A stretch of 64,000 bases of DNA, from positions 310,001-374,000 of the forward strand of contig JASFAU010000010.1 in assembly GCA_039704465.1 (NCBI GenBank), read 5' to 3'. Each line of letters begins with the position of its first letter. Positions within the stretch are counted from its first letter, which is position 1. A program made the position numbers and the translations under genes. The DNA comes from Plasmodiophora brassicae. Taxonomy: Eukaryota > Endomyxa > Phytomyxea > Plasmodiophorida > Plasmodiophoridae. Shown piece by piece: positions 1 through 12,196 of this stretch. The notes beneath the pieces were generated by a model that saw only the letters and a list, made by a program, of their open reading frames with translations, had not been told where the DNA came from and searched no databases.

Positions 1-1
1 C

Positions 2-2183
2 TATTGGGCAGTACGACGTTATGACAACGGGAGGCAAGTGTACTTACTGGCATACCGCACCGGGATCGGGCGCGTTGTCATGTGCGAGACCACGCTTCCT
101 CGAGCGGCTCCGGGTACCTGGACTTTTGTGTCCTGCAATCGCTGTGATCGGCCTCTTGCTCCATCACCACACCCACTGCTTTCTATGTTCGAGGCCGAGC
201 TCATCCTGCAACTCACGATCTCCCAGCGTACTCCCGATTGGTTCCTACTCAGGCACTTTCGCATAACTGGCACCGGTTCTGCAGCTTCGTATTGTTTCAT
301 CGCGAAACTGGCCCGAAATGATCCTGACTTCGAAATCGACCCCGAAACGAAGAGGGTACTTGATCTACTTGCGATCCAGTACGGGCGTCCAGAGGCTGAC
401 CGCGGAGAAGGACGAGCAGATCGAACCTTTACTGAAGAAGACCTCAGGGCGATGACGAACGACACCCTTAAAGATCATTGCCGAGCGAAAGGTTTACGTC
501 TTGGAGGCAAGAAGGAGGACCTGGTTAAACGTCTGATGGAACATGGTACTGGTGGAAGTGGTTGCGGCCAGTTTCGTCGAATCGAGGCTGCTCTAATGTC
601 GACATGGTTCATGGCGCCGTTGAAGAAAGACCACCTGAAGATCGGTTCCCTGAACGAAACCAACGTTGAGCATGGGATTCGCCAGTTTGTGGAAAGACAT
701 GGCAGTGGTCTGAAGGTTGTATGCCACAAGCAGTACGGTCTTCTGTGCCATCGTCGGCAACATGAAGCAGCGTTCTCGCCAGACCTGGTGGCTGTCCTGC
801 ACTGTCCCCAAAGAGGAGCCTTTCTTTCTGGAATGGAATTTAAGACGCGCACGTCTAGAGACACCCTGCAAACCGACGAAGCACTATCCCGAGTTGTTGG
901 CGCCTTCTGTCGCGTCAATGTGTCTACTGACGCTGCCTTGTTCCGAACCGCCGTTCCCAATCGATCTTATCGGGGTCAGCTTATCCACGATATGTCGTGT
1001 GGTGGCCTGGACGACTGGCTGTTCTGCATTTCATCGACGACCAGAATCATTAGGGTCGTGCACGTGCAGATTAACGTGGAAGATCGCGCGTGCTACTTGT
1101 CAAGTCTGTCGTTCATACGCGAACGATACCTTATGTGGATATACGGCGACGAACCAGTTCCAAAGTTCGATGAAGACGAATTCGGACACGCGATCGATGA
1201 CGTGACTGTACGTCAGACGTTGCAACTGTGGCGTACAGTAACTGCTGTGGTGATGGAAAGAGGCCAACCGCTGCCGAAAGGCAAGCATATCCTGCCGTCA
1301 CTGGTTGCCCTGTGGAACCGGATCAAGGGCGGCGTTGACGTGTACAGCAGATACCTCAAGAATCTACACTCCCGACACTCGTCGCTGAACCCCGTTCAAG
1401 CGATCTGGCTCAGGATCGTAATGACTCTCGTTTACAATGCTTACCAGTCGCACACCATGTGTCAGGTAATTCGACATCCAACGCAATTGCAACCCTTGAC
1501 TGACAACACTTACAAGGTTAACGACTTCCTAACGAATGAACAAGCATGCCAAACGTTCCACGCGTACCGGCGTGCCCGAAAGGATCAAGTGAGCTTCGGC
1601 GAGTTCGTGGAGGCTATCTCTGACGAAATCCCGAAGTTGTTGTCAGTCAGTCGACGTCCTTCACGTCGGTGTACCAGTTGCAGAAGATGGGGAGAGCGTC
1701 GGCGATGACGACAGGCATGGCGATATCACTTTCGCGTACAACAAGCGGGAGAAGTTTTACCAAGTCCCTTCGCTGGTCGCAAAGCGAATGAACAAGCGAC
1801 TGAAGCACCAGCAATCCAGTCTACACGGTAAACGTCTTACCTGCCTCGTGTGCTGCAGCCGGGTGCACGATGGTACGACGCCACATCTCGGGCGCCTGGG
1901 ATTCAAGACGTCATGGGCCTGCTCTGTCTGTGACGTTCCGCTTTGCAGGAAGAAGCGCTATAATGGCAGCTCGTGTTTCGAATTGTTTCACACTCGGCTG
2001 GAAGCGTATCCGTGCTGCGACTCTGCTGAGGTCCCATCCGTTCAGGGCCACTCGAATCGAGCTCCCCCGCCCACGCGTCGTAGAGAGGATCCCCAGCAGC
2101 CGAATCACCGATCACGTACGCGGTCGATGTCGGCTGATAGTGTTCGTCGCTCGCGTCGCAGCTTAAGCCAACCTGGGACGTGA
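2..2183 (+). pseudogene. SAP-nuclease-piggyBac-tail transposon gene, 5' cut, frameshifted
   Basis: The frame is open from base 2 to 1708 with no start codon in view, so the gene begins left of the window. In order it shows: a WFLLRHFRITGTG segment resembling the start of YqaJ/lambda-exonuclease domains; a SAP-type DNA-binding motif (about 427-540); a nuclease-like SPDLVAV...MEFKTRTS pair (about 780-850), i.e. D and E-x-K of a PD-(D/E)XK fold; then WNRIKGGVDVYSRYL (1310-1360), which matches the last catalytic-Asp block of piggyBac transposases. The C-terminal Cys-rich zinc domain of piggyBac (CLVCC...CSVC...CFELFH) continues at 1840-1990 in a different frame. The switch lies near 1640-1660. 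It is either a frameshift or an intron of about 35 nt (shorter than any other here). The earlier two piggyBac Asp blocks are not seen. Transposon-derived origin is fairly sure; the nuclease call is by motif only. Confidence 0.6.
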
Positions 2184-2767
2184 GCACCATAAATTCGTTT
2201 GAATTAAACGATTCAGTGGTTCCCGTTTTTATCCCACAACACGGCGCAATTATGGGATAAAACACGATTACACTGGACCCGCTGGAGCCAGTTTTTGACA
2301 ACTCACAAGACGATCTCTAGATCTACCCAGATCAAATCCTTGCAGATATGTATTCAACTGGACGTGATCTATGATGTCCCAAGGCTTGGGAGTCCAGCCT
2401 CACGTTACGTGATGAAGCCGTGGCCTCAACTTTTGTTACCGTTTTTTATCCCATATGCAAAAAAGCCAGGGCTATGGACGAAAGCATCTGCCACTATTAA
2501 CATGAAGGCAATACGATCTAGGTGCTGCATCAAGGTCCGCTGACCGTAAACGACGAGCCGTGCCCCGTCCGAGGTCTGCCCTGCTGGGCACCACGCGTTG
2601 AATATGAAGTGTCTAAGAATATATATGTGCCAGGGGGGAGTCCTCAGTGTCAACTGTCAGGGGGTATGAAAGAGCGGGTAAGACTCGCTGAGGCCCTGAG
2701 CAGACACTAAACTGTACCCGCGAGCGACAAATAATGCATCGTAGACTGTATTGGGAAAGGGGCCGCT
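2184..2767. repeat. Non-coding tail with repeated TTTTATCCCA motif
   Basis: No gene is seen. TTTTATCCCA occurs at 2227-2236, inverted at 2253-2262 (forming a 10-bp stem with a 16-nt loop), and again direct at 2444-2453. Its position just after the transposon gene suggests a subterminal repeat of that element, but no clear element end or TTAA duplication could be fixed. Confidence 0.35.
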
Positions 2768-3763
2768 TTAAACGGAGGTCTGGAGCCAGCAATAAAATTT
2801 AGGTAAGAAGCAAAGCCGGTAGCGGATGCGAGCGTTGGAGACCAGGTAGGATGGATTGACCAGGGATGGCGTCAACAGCGCTGCCAGACCGTCCAGCGTG
2901 ACGGATTCGTGTGCCGGCAGGTCGCGTTGCATGAAGGCGAGCCATCGCATCAGATCACGAAGCGCATACAACGTTTGCTGTCGTCCTGCATCTAGAAGAT
3001 CGGCACCGGAGAGTATGGACCCATGGGTGAACATGACAAGTTCCACGACATAGTCAGGAAGAAGAGGATGACCGTCTGCGGCATGTTGACGAAACCACCG
3101 TGTGAGATACAGCGCTGCCGTGCGCTTCTGTCGTCGTCTATGCGCATTTGGCATTTCACTTTCGAACGTTGACAGATCGGCCATGCCTTCGTCGACTGCC
3201 TTGGACAACGGCGCTAAGCGAAATACGCCCCGGACGACGCTGGGTCGTATGTTTGTGCCGCTGTAGATCGTGTTGATCAGGACGCCAACAGTATGAGGTA
3301 CCCCCCGCTGAAACGGGTCGTGATTTGAGTTCTGACGACCGGACCCTGAGGAGGCGGGAGACGTGTCTTCAGACGACGCGGGAACATGCAACGTTGTGAG
3401 GTCTTGAGGCGATTGACTGAACATGGTCTTGAGTCGTTCCAGCGATCGTTTCCAGGTAGACGAATTAGGCGTCGCAAGATGCCCAGTACTACTATTCTCG
3501 CAATTTTCACGTTCGCCACCGCTGCCTCGCTTACGCCTGATCAGCAATTGACTCGCGAACCGTCGTATGGTCTGTCGCAGCGGCTGCCGCGACAGTGATC
3601 CGTCACCGTTGCGAAGCCGCAGGTCAGGAAGCGAATGCGATTTCCACTGATCGAAGCGAAGACGTCTGAGGTCCCATTGGTGGTTCGCGGAGGTGCCATT
3701 CCGATCCAGCATCGCGCACGTGGTCGCGAACAGCAGGACGCAGATTACGATACCAGTGCACAT
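2768..3763 (-). CDS. Secreted RhoGAP-like protein 1
   Basis: Single-exon gene, 331 aa. Residues 1-17 form a hydrophobic signal peptide (MCTGIVICVLLFATTCA). A basic, Ser-rich middle holds the shared motif QPLRQTIRRFAS and a W-K-R-S-L-x-R-L-K block. Residues about 153-331 resemble a RhoGAP domain: a VPHTV...LINTIY start, GVFRLAP containing the position of the arginine finger, LLPDYVVELV, and LAALLTPSLVNP near the end. RhoGAPs normally have Asn in the P-N-L motif; here it is Ser. If active it would speed GTP hydrolysis by Rho/Rac GTPases; with a signal peptide and no membrane segment, action outside the producing cell is inferred. It is the most diverged of three tandem copies (with 4202-5296 and 6545-7567). 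Start is the ATG that opens the signal peptide. Confidence 0.75.
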   Translation of the reverse strand: MCTGIVICVLLFATTCAMLDRNGTSANHQWDLRRLRFDQWKSHSLPDLRLRNGDGSLSRQPLRQTIRRFASQLLIRRKRGSGGERENCENSSTGHLATPNSSTWKRSLERLKTMFSQSPQDLTTLHVPASSEDTSPASSGSGRQNSNHDPFQRGVPHTVGVLINTIYSGTNIRPSVVRGVFRLAPLSKAVDEGMADLSTFESEMPNAHRRRQKRTAALYLTRWFRQHAADGHPLLPDYVVELVMFTHGSILSGADLLDAGRQQTLYALRDLMRWLAFMQRDLPAHESVTLDGLAALLTPSLVNPSYLVSNARIRYRLCFLPKFYCWLQTSV

Positions 3764-4201
3764 TGTGGGTGAACCACAGCCGTTGGATTATGAAATGCGC
3801 GTGTCCCCTGTGACCTCGCCCTTCCGAGAAGTCGCGGTCACTGCGTGGCGAGAAATCCGGGCCTAACTTTCGACTGGCGGAGACGTCCTGGAATAGGCCC
3901 ATCCCAGTCCCCGCGACTCGCGAACCACCAGGCAGTCCGAGCAGGGCAACTGCGCAAATCATGCACGTTGAACAGCTTGGGCGTGCGGAGCGCACCCTCA
4001 CCGATTACGGGGAAATACGAACAACAGATCACGCCTTTGTAGACTAATGCCATATCCCCGTGATCAGCGTTCGACTTCGTCGTGGAACCAACCATAAACC
4101 ATTGCGTACGTTTGCTCGCGGCAGCTGATGCATGTCAGGGTACGTCGGTGCGAGCAAATTACAAACACTGAGACCCCGATGATGTATTCGAAACGAGCGC
4201 T
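3764..4201. other. Intergenic spacer between RhoGAP copies 1 and 2
   Basis: 438 bp upstream of copy 1. No conserved coding frame, RNA gene or repeat seen; presumably promoter of copy 1 plus the 3' flank of copy 2. Confidence 0.4.
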
Positions 4202-5296
4202 TTAAGGAGACACTTGAAGCCAAGTTTGCAGGTTTGGCAGGAAGCCGAACTGGAATGGAATCCCTCCATTGACACTTATGTAGTAGGGGTTGACCAACGA
4301 CGGAGCCAGCAATACCGCCAATCCATCCATCGTGATTGATTCACGAAATGCCAAACCACGTTGCATGCGCACAAGCCATTGTAACAGTTCGCGAAGGGCA
4401 TGCAACGTGCGGCGCCGTCCGGCACACAGAAGGTCCACGTTTGAAAATAAAGAATAGTCGGCGATTGTGACAAGCTCCACGAACGTGTCAGGCAGCAATG
4501 GATGACCACTTTCGGCGAGTCGACGTAGACAGCGCTTCAGATAGAATGCCGCGATACGCTTCTCGCGCTGCCTGTGCGCACGTGGCATCTCGTTCTCGAG
4601 CCTGGACAGCTGCGCCATGCCTCGATCGACTGACTTCAGCGACGGCGCCACACGGAACACGCCCTGGACTGTGCTGGGCTTGATGTCTTTGCCAGCATAG
4701 ATCGTATTAAGCAGGACACGAACGACATGTGGCATACCATCGCGGAATGGATCGTCATCTGAAAGCGAACTCGTGGGCGTTGCAGATGGTCCGCAGACGT
4801 AAGAGAAGTGCAAAGGAAACCGCCCTTGATGACCTTGTCGTCGTTCGCGTGCGGCCGAGGACCGCGGATGATCGTTCGTTGGGTCCTGAGATGCGGGACT
4901 GAGCTTGGTCTTGATACGATCCAAGGAGCGTTTCCAGGCCGAAGGCGGGGACGGCGGTTGGGTCAAAGGATGCACGATAGCTTGATCACGGTCTCCAGGT
5001 TGGCCGGCACTGCCTCGTCTGGACGTCTTGACGACCATTTGACTCGTGAATTCTCGGATAGTCTGCCGTAGCGATCGTCGTGGCGGCCCTGGGCCGGGAT
5101 CAGGCCCCTGGTGTCCACCACTTGCAGCATGCACGTTAGTCGCGGATGACGGTTTTCGCAGGTCAGGATACGACTTGCCATAACCCAGACGGGGACGCCC
5201 AGCGTGCCAGTACTCGCGGTCCCAGGACCGGTCGTTGGGATTCACGGCTGCACATGCGGACGTCAACAGCAGGATGGCGAACATGCCAGGCGACAT
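4202..5296 (-). CDS. Secreted RhoGAP-like protein 2
   Basis: Single exon, 364 aa, paralogue of the genes on either side. The N-terminus (MSPGMFAILLLTSACAAV) is a signal peptide. The linker carries RSLRQTIREFTS and WKRSLDRIK, matching its neighbours. The RhoGAP-like region begins about residue 180 (MPHVVRVLLNTIYAG), with GVFRVAP at the arginine-finger position and LAVLLAPSLVNP near the C-terminus, again Ser instead of the usual Asn. No transmembrane segment follows the signal peptide. Longer than copy 1 by an expanded Pro/Ser-rich linker. Role: putative secreted regulator of Rho-family GTPases, perhaps of a host; this is inferred from the signal peptide plus the domain only. The three genes are co-oriented and separately spaced, so each probably has its own promoter. 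Confidence 0.75.
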   Translation of the reverse strand: MSPGMFAILLLTSACAAVNPNDRSWDREYWHAGRPRLGYGKSYPDLRKPSSATNVHAASGGHQGPDPGPGPPRRSLRQTIREFTSQMVVKTSRRGSAGQPGDRDQAIVHPLTQPPSPPSAWKRSLDRIKTKLSPASQDPTNDHPRSSAARERRQGHQGRFPLHFSYVCGPSATPTSSLSDDDPFRDGMPHVVRVLLNTIYAGKDIKPSTVQGVFRVAPSLKSVDRGMAQLSRLENEMPRAHRQREKRIAAFYLKRCLRRLAESGHPLLPDTFVELVTIADYSLFSNVDLLCAGRRRTLHALRELLQWLVRMQRGLAFRESITMDGLAVLLAPSLVNPYYISVNGGIPFQFGFLPNLQTWLQVSP

Positions 5297-6544
5297 GGCG
5301 AAGCAATGGGGATGAGGCGAGCGCGTTACCAGGTCGAACCCGCCGCTGTCCGCCGCTCAAAGCTGACTGGCAGACGAGGAGCGAGTCCGTGCCCCAGTGG
5401 CAGTCCGAAATCGTCTGGCAGGCGCCCATAAATAGATCCCCGATCCGCCCGACGTCAGTTTTTCCCGCCATTGACGAGATGCCCTTGCTACGCCTGCTCG
5501 CCTGGTCACCTGCTGTCATTGACGAGAATATGTCGTTTTCGACAATACCACCTGCCACTCTTGGAAGCCTCGGACCTGGTTCCCCTCCGGACTACGTGTC
5601 GAGGTCGCCACCAGGCACGTACGTGATTCCATCCAGCAACGCGCAATTCAGGATACATATGGTATGTTCGCGGTCGTTACGTCCGGCACGAACCGTGCGC
5701 CATATACGGTATACCTCTTGTCGGATCGCCTGTTTCGCTGGCGTGACGCCTGATTGTGTCAAATTATCTGAATGACGGTCCCAACAATAAGCGAGTCGCT
5801 CTCGGGTTCTGCGCCGGAGAGAGCGTCTGTACGTAGTCAGTGTAGCAGACGCTTCCGCACGCCGATCCTGATCTGCAGGTGGTCGACGGAATGGGTAATC
5901 TTTGCTCGAAGCCGCTATTGCGTGAATATGCCAGGGCATGCGCTCGTGCTGAAAGCCTACTACGGCAAATGTTGGAAGGCAGCAGAACATACCCAGGTTT
6001 GACGACGTGCCCCTATTACAAAATTTAATATCGTTGCTTACAGGTATTTCCATCATCAGCAGAGTATGCATTATATACGTCGTGTTCAGGCGACAAGTCA
6101 ACCATACCCGCCCAAGGGCTCCTCTTCTGAACTGAACCGCATCCGAAGACGGACCTCGAATAACGAGCCGAATGACGGCACCCTAGACCTGGCGCAGCAT
6201 GTCGACCATCTATCCGTACGTTCACCGTGCACAACCACTGTAATTATCTCGATTGGCCCATGCACGGTCGTGAAGTTCGCTCCTATCATATTAGCGGCCA
6301 GGTACAGTGCCCGCGCTTCGGCAAGGAGAGGTCGCCAGGAGATGTCGAAGCGAATTCTCCCTGGCCACTTCTGTGCATGCATTTCGCCTTCGGTGGACCG
6401 TATCTGCCTGTCACTGCACCATGTGAAGAGGCAACATATGGTTTCTGTATCGTCAATATCACTATATAGCAGCAGTGCAATTGTGTATGACTCGCGATAC
6501 CGACACGATCGGACATTTAAACGCTGTATTGTGAAGGCGTGTGC
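5297..6544. other. 1.25-kb intergenic region, no gene recognised
   Basis: Several short open frames occur but none shows a domain, codon-like composition or splice-joinable partner. The part next to 5296 contains an A/T-rich TATTTAT on the minus strand (5428-5434), a possible TATA element for RhoGAP copy 2. The rest may be decayed sequence from the tandem duplication. Confidence 0.35.
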
Positions 6545-7567
6545 TCACGAAGAACTTAGGAGCCACCGCTGGAAGATCGGTAAGAAGCCAATACGGTATG
6601 GGATACCATCATCCAGTCCTAAGAAGTACTGGTTCATCAAGGATGGCGCCAGTAGCATTGCCAGACTATCAAGCGTGATGGATTCACCAGCCGGGAGGGG
6701 GAGCTGTACGCGAACGAGCCACCTCAACAGATCGCGAAGCTCATACAACGTGTGCCGTCGCCCGGCACACAGCATATCCATGACGTGAAGAACAGAATTG
6801 CCATGCATGACGATTTGCACAGCGGAATCAGGCAGGAGCGGGTACCCGCGTTCAGCCTGTTCGCGTAGCCAGCGTTTCATGTAGAATGCGGCAGCGCGCT
6901 TCGTATTCTGCTTATCGGCGTCTGGCATCTCGGTATGGTACTTGGCGAGTTCCGCCATGGCGTCATCGACACCCTTGAGTGCAGGCGCCACGCGGAACAC
7001 TCCCTGGACGCTGGTGGGCGACATGTCTGTGCCACCGTAGATCGTGTTGATCAGGACGCGAACGACGTGAGGAACGTCGTCCAGGAAAGGATCACCATAG
7101 GGATGCACACGACGACTAGGCACAGGCTCTAGTCTGTGCTCATCGGAAGAGGCCGAAGCAGGCCCAGACTGATCTCGGCTTTCAAGCAATGTTGACCGCG
7201 ACGGACGCCGACGCAGCTTGGACTTGAGACGCAGCAACGGTCGCTTCCATGCAGATGTGGATGACAGCGACGATTCGCTATCCGCAGGACCACGACTGTC
7301 CCGCCAGTCCTTGGCGAACATCAGACTCGCGAATCGTCGGATTGTCTTGCGTAGCGGCTGTTGCCGCACGTCGTCGCCAGACGCAGGGTGCCCACTGCTC
7401 GTACGTCGCAGATCGGTCGAGAAGGCTAATCCTGACAGGTCAGGGTACGATTTCGAGTGGCGGACACGGTGCCGTTCGGCCTGGTCAACCAAACTCCCAT
7501 TGCGAGGTGGGTCCCCGCACGCGGACCCGAACAGCAGGACGGCGCAGACCGCTATACCAATCGGCAT
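6545..7567 (-). CDS. Secreted RhoGAP-like protein 3
   Basis: Single exon, 340 aa. Signal peptide MPIGIAVCAVLLFGSACG. Shared linker motifs QPLRKTIRRFAS and WKRPLLRLKSKL. RhoGAP-like region from about residue 160: DVPHVVRVLINTIYGG, GVFRVAP (arginine-finger site), LLPDSAVQIV, LAMLLAPSLMNQ. The P-S-L instead of P-N-L substitution is common to all three copies. The gene is the promoter-distal member of a co-oriented trio; the next gene (8049) diverges from it across 481 bp. Function as a secreted GAP for Rho-type GTPases is inferred. An alternative is a catalytically dead binding domain that only docks on Rho GTPases. Confidence 0.75.
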   Translation of the reverse strand: MPIGIAVCAVLLFGSACGDPPRNGSLVDQAERHRVRHSKSYPDLSGLAFSTDLRRTSSGHPASGDDVRQQPLRKTIRRFASLMFAKDWRDSRGPADSESSLSSTSAWKRPLLRLKSKLRRRPSRSTLLESRDQSGPASASSDEHRLEPVPSRRVHPYGDPFLDDVPHVVRVLINTIYGGTDMSPTSVQGVFRVAPALKGVDDAMAELAKYHTEMPDADKQNTKRAAAFYMKRWLREQAERGYPLLPDSAVQIVMHGNSVLHVMDMLCAGRRHTLYELRDLLRWLVRVQLPLPAGESITLDSLAMLLAPSLMNQYFLGLDDGIPYRIGFLPIFQRWLLSSS

Positions 7568-7974
7568 TATTGTGTGGCTGATGCGTCACCAGCCGATCCG
7601 TTCCGATCTGCGCGTAGGCCAAACCCTGTCGAGGACCAGCGTCGCGTCGCGGAACAATTCTCGCGGTTTCCGGGCCTAAACGCCGACTGGCGCGTGTGTT
7701 CCGGTTTTAGGATCGCCACGCCAGTCACGCAAGTCCTTATTCCCCGAGCCGATGCGCAGCAGCTCCAATCAATGCCTTGCCGCGTCACGGGCCCAGTGCG
7801 AGACCATTCCGGGTGCCGCGATCCTGCCTGTCGACTTCGGTTCACGACTTCGACATCCAGATGGTCGCAACATGCGCTTCAACAAACGGTCGCCTGTATC
7901 ACTGGCGCTGGTAGATAGATGACACCGTAGAGCGACCGCGGCCGTCAATGTACCTCGATCGTCTGCCACCTGCC

Positions 7975-7980
7975 TATATA
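7975..7980 (+). promoter_or_regulatory. TATA-like element before the 8049 gene
   Basis: TATATA about 70 bp upstream of the ATG at 8049, in a spacer (7568-8048) that holds no other recognisable feature. Position fits a core promoter; not tested. Confidence 0.35.
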
Positions 7981-8048
7981 GGTCATCTGTAGTTACATTG
8001 ACGGTCACGGTCCACGTCGCAGCCCTCCCGGCCACGTTTGTTCGGCGA

Positions 8049-9524
8049 ATGGCGAGGGTCATATGGCGGCGGCTAGCTCGACCGAGCCGGTTCCTGGCCG
8101 GGCTTGTTATCGCGTGCGTCCTCGTCAATATCGTTCTGTTGAGCTCGATTGTGCACTGGCAATCGGATTGGGCCACAGCCGGCGCGGCCGTTGCCGATGT
8201 CGACGCGGTGGAGGACCAGGAGAAGGAGGTCAGGCCCTGGGCGGGCATGTCGAAGCGATTCTGGACATCGGATCTTCACGATGGCGGGCGTGGCGACCTG
8301 CCATCGCTGCTTATGGACCTTGGGCACAAGTTCTTCAACATGGGCCTCAAGCGGGAACGCGGGCCGTTCCCGGAAGTCATCGCTCGGATGACGATGCCGA
8401 GCCGTCCGCTGGCGCCGACAATCGACCGCCTCTGGTCGCATTCGTCCGGTCTACGTGAAAGCGACGTCGTCGAAATGTTCGAGTACTACAAGGACGACCC
8501 GGTCATGTACGAGACGGACGCGTTCCTGTGCCTGTTTCCGGCGTCGTACTGCGAGATCTTCATGCCTTTCAACAGGACCATCATCTTCAACGCGGCACAT
8601 CGCCTATTCCTTGGGCGGTGTTCGACCGCCTCCGCCCAGCGCCTCGTCGACCACCTTCGCATGATGCTGGAGCGACGTCCTGGACACCCTCGACACTTCG
8701 TCGTCGCCTCCGGTCGCTACGACGTCGAATACATCAAGTACTTCATGGTAAGGTTGTTATCGTCGTGCACAGTCGTGTCTCATATCGAAGCCCAGGGCAT
8801 TGAAGTATCGTTGGTGTCGACGAGCGGGTTCGGTTACGCCTTGAACAAGACGGTGTACACACAGTCGCGTCCCGAGATTCTCATTGGTCCGCTGCAGGCG
8901 GAATCGTCACCTTATACGGACACGTTGAACCAGGCAGCGGCCGGCAAGTTCACGTTCATCGCCGTTAAGGCGCTGTACAGGCCATTCCGCCTGCAGGATA
9001 TCGCCAACCATCGTGCTGTTGTGATTATGCCGAAGACGTGCATGTCCTGGGGCATCTCTGACATCTACGCGCTCGGCGTGCCCATGTTCGTCCCATCGAT
9101 CCCGTTCCTCATGGAACTGAAACACGTCGAAGACCTTCACATTCGAGACGGGTTCTACTGCGGCCCTAATTGGCAACCGCCTCCCCCGTTTCGCCTGGCG
9201 AATGGGTCGACAACTCACCCTTTCAGTCCCGAGGACCTATCCGTCGAAGCACAGTCGTACTGGTTACAGTACGCCGACTACTACCAGTGGCCGCACATCG
9301 CCACGTTCTCGTCCTGGGCCGAGCTGATCACCCTGCTGGAGACCACCGACCTCGTCGCGGTCCACCACAAGATGATGGCCCAGAACGTGATCCGATTACG
9401 CGAACTCCAATCCCAGCTCACCGACATCGCTGATCAGATCGATGGCAGCCGCCGGGTCGTACCGAAACATTTCGAATCCGCCATCCGGTCCCTCTGGAAT
9501 GTCTCCCGGCTTATGGTCGACTGA
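8049..9524 (+). CDS. Type II membrane glycosyltransferase-like protein
   Basis: Coding 8049-8747 and 8796-9524 (475 aa). The 48-nt intron (GTAAGG...CCCAG) is itself open in frame, but removing it joins EYIKYF to GIEVSLVS, the arrangement I would expect for this family. N-terminus: a short Arg-rich tail then a signal anchor (FLAGLVIACVLVNIVLLSS), as in Golgi glycosyltransferases. The lumenal part contains RHFVVASGRYDVEYIKYF, PEILIGPLQ, and VVIMPKTCMSWGISDIYALGVPMFVPS, resembling a nucleotide-sugar-binding C-terminal block of an ill-defined protist/animal glycosyltransferase-like family. The start is the first ATG in frame; the frame upstream lacks one. Substrate unknown. Confidence 0.65.
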   Translation: MARVIWRRLARPSRFLAGLVIACVLVNIVLLSSIVHWQSDWATAGAAVADVDAVEDQEKEVRPWAGMSKRFWTSDLHDGGRGDLPSLLMDLGHKFFNMGLKRERGPFPEVIARMTMPSRPLAPTIDRLWSHSSGLRESDVVEMFEYYKDDPVMYETDAFLCLFPASYCEIFMPFNRTIIFNAAHRLFLGRCSTASAQRLVDHLRMMLERRPGHPRHFVVASGRYDVEYIKYFMVRLLSSCTVVSHIEAQGIEVSLVSTSGFGYALNKTVYTQSRPEILIGPLQAESSPYTDTLNQAAAGKFTFIAVKALYRPFRLQDIANHRAVVIMPKTCMSWGISDIYALGVPMFVPSIPFLMELKHVEDLHIRDGFYCGPNWQPPPPFRLANGSTTHPFSPEDLSVEAQSYWLQYADYYQWPHIATFSSWAELITLLETTDLVAVHHKMMAQNVIRLRELQSQLTDIADQIDGSRRVVPKHFESAIRSLWNVSRLMVD

Positions 9525-9710
9525 TAAAATAGAATAGCGGCCGTGTCTGGCGTAAAAGTATTTTCTAAAAGACTGCCACAGTTTTTTGCCCAGGGGCCAC
9601 GCTCAGGAGTGACGCGGGCGACGCGGGTCCGGTAGTTACCGGTACCTCATGACACTGAGCACTGCATTCGGAAAGTGCGGCGGGCAGTCGCGACGGGGGT
9701 GGGTGGTTTG

Positions 9711-11713
<2,003 letters not shown>

Positions 11714-12196
11714 CGACTCGCCATACTGTTTCGTACACTAGACTGTCCCGTTTCTTATTCGTAAGCGCCGCTTAGCATCGACGAGGGCCGTTGCACGAAT
11801 CTGACGGATGCAGGGAGAGTCGTGGGCCGTGTAGTGACGTGCAGGCGTTCTGCGGGAGATCTTCAACGGAGGAGTGACCTTGGCGATATCAACGAACTGC
11901 CTGATCAGTGGGTGACTGACTGCTGTGTAAATCTTCCAGTCCCTGCAACGCACCCTCCTCAACTACGTTCGATTCCTCACAGGTGAGATTTCAGGCGATT
12001 CTCTCCTACGTTGCACGTCCTAGACTACGACACTTGTGGCGCGCAGCGAGGGTCGGGCAGGCGTCGCGAACAGCAGCGCTGGTCTGGTGCAGTCACAGCG
12101 CCACCGCGAGGAGGGCTCCAATAGTACTGGGGTGCCCTGTCCCCAGTTGACAGACAGTTGCAACTCGAGACGTTCGCGTGTTGGTCGGCGCACACG
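11714..12196. other. Intergenic region upstream of the C2H2 gene
   Basis: No coding frame with recognisable content. Presumed 3' flank of the helicase gene and promoter of the C2H2 gene. Confidence 0.4.
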
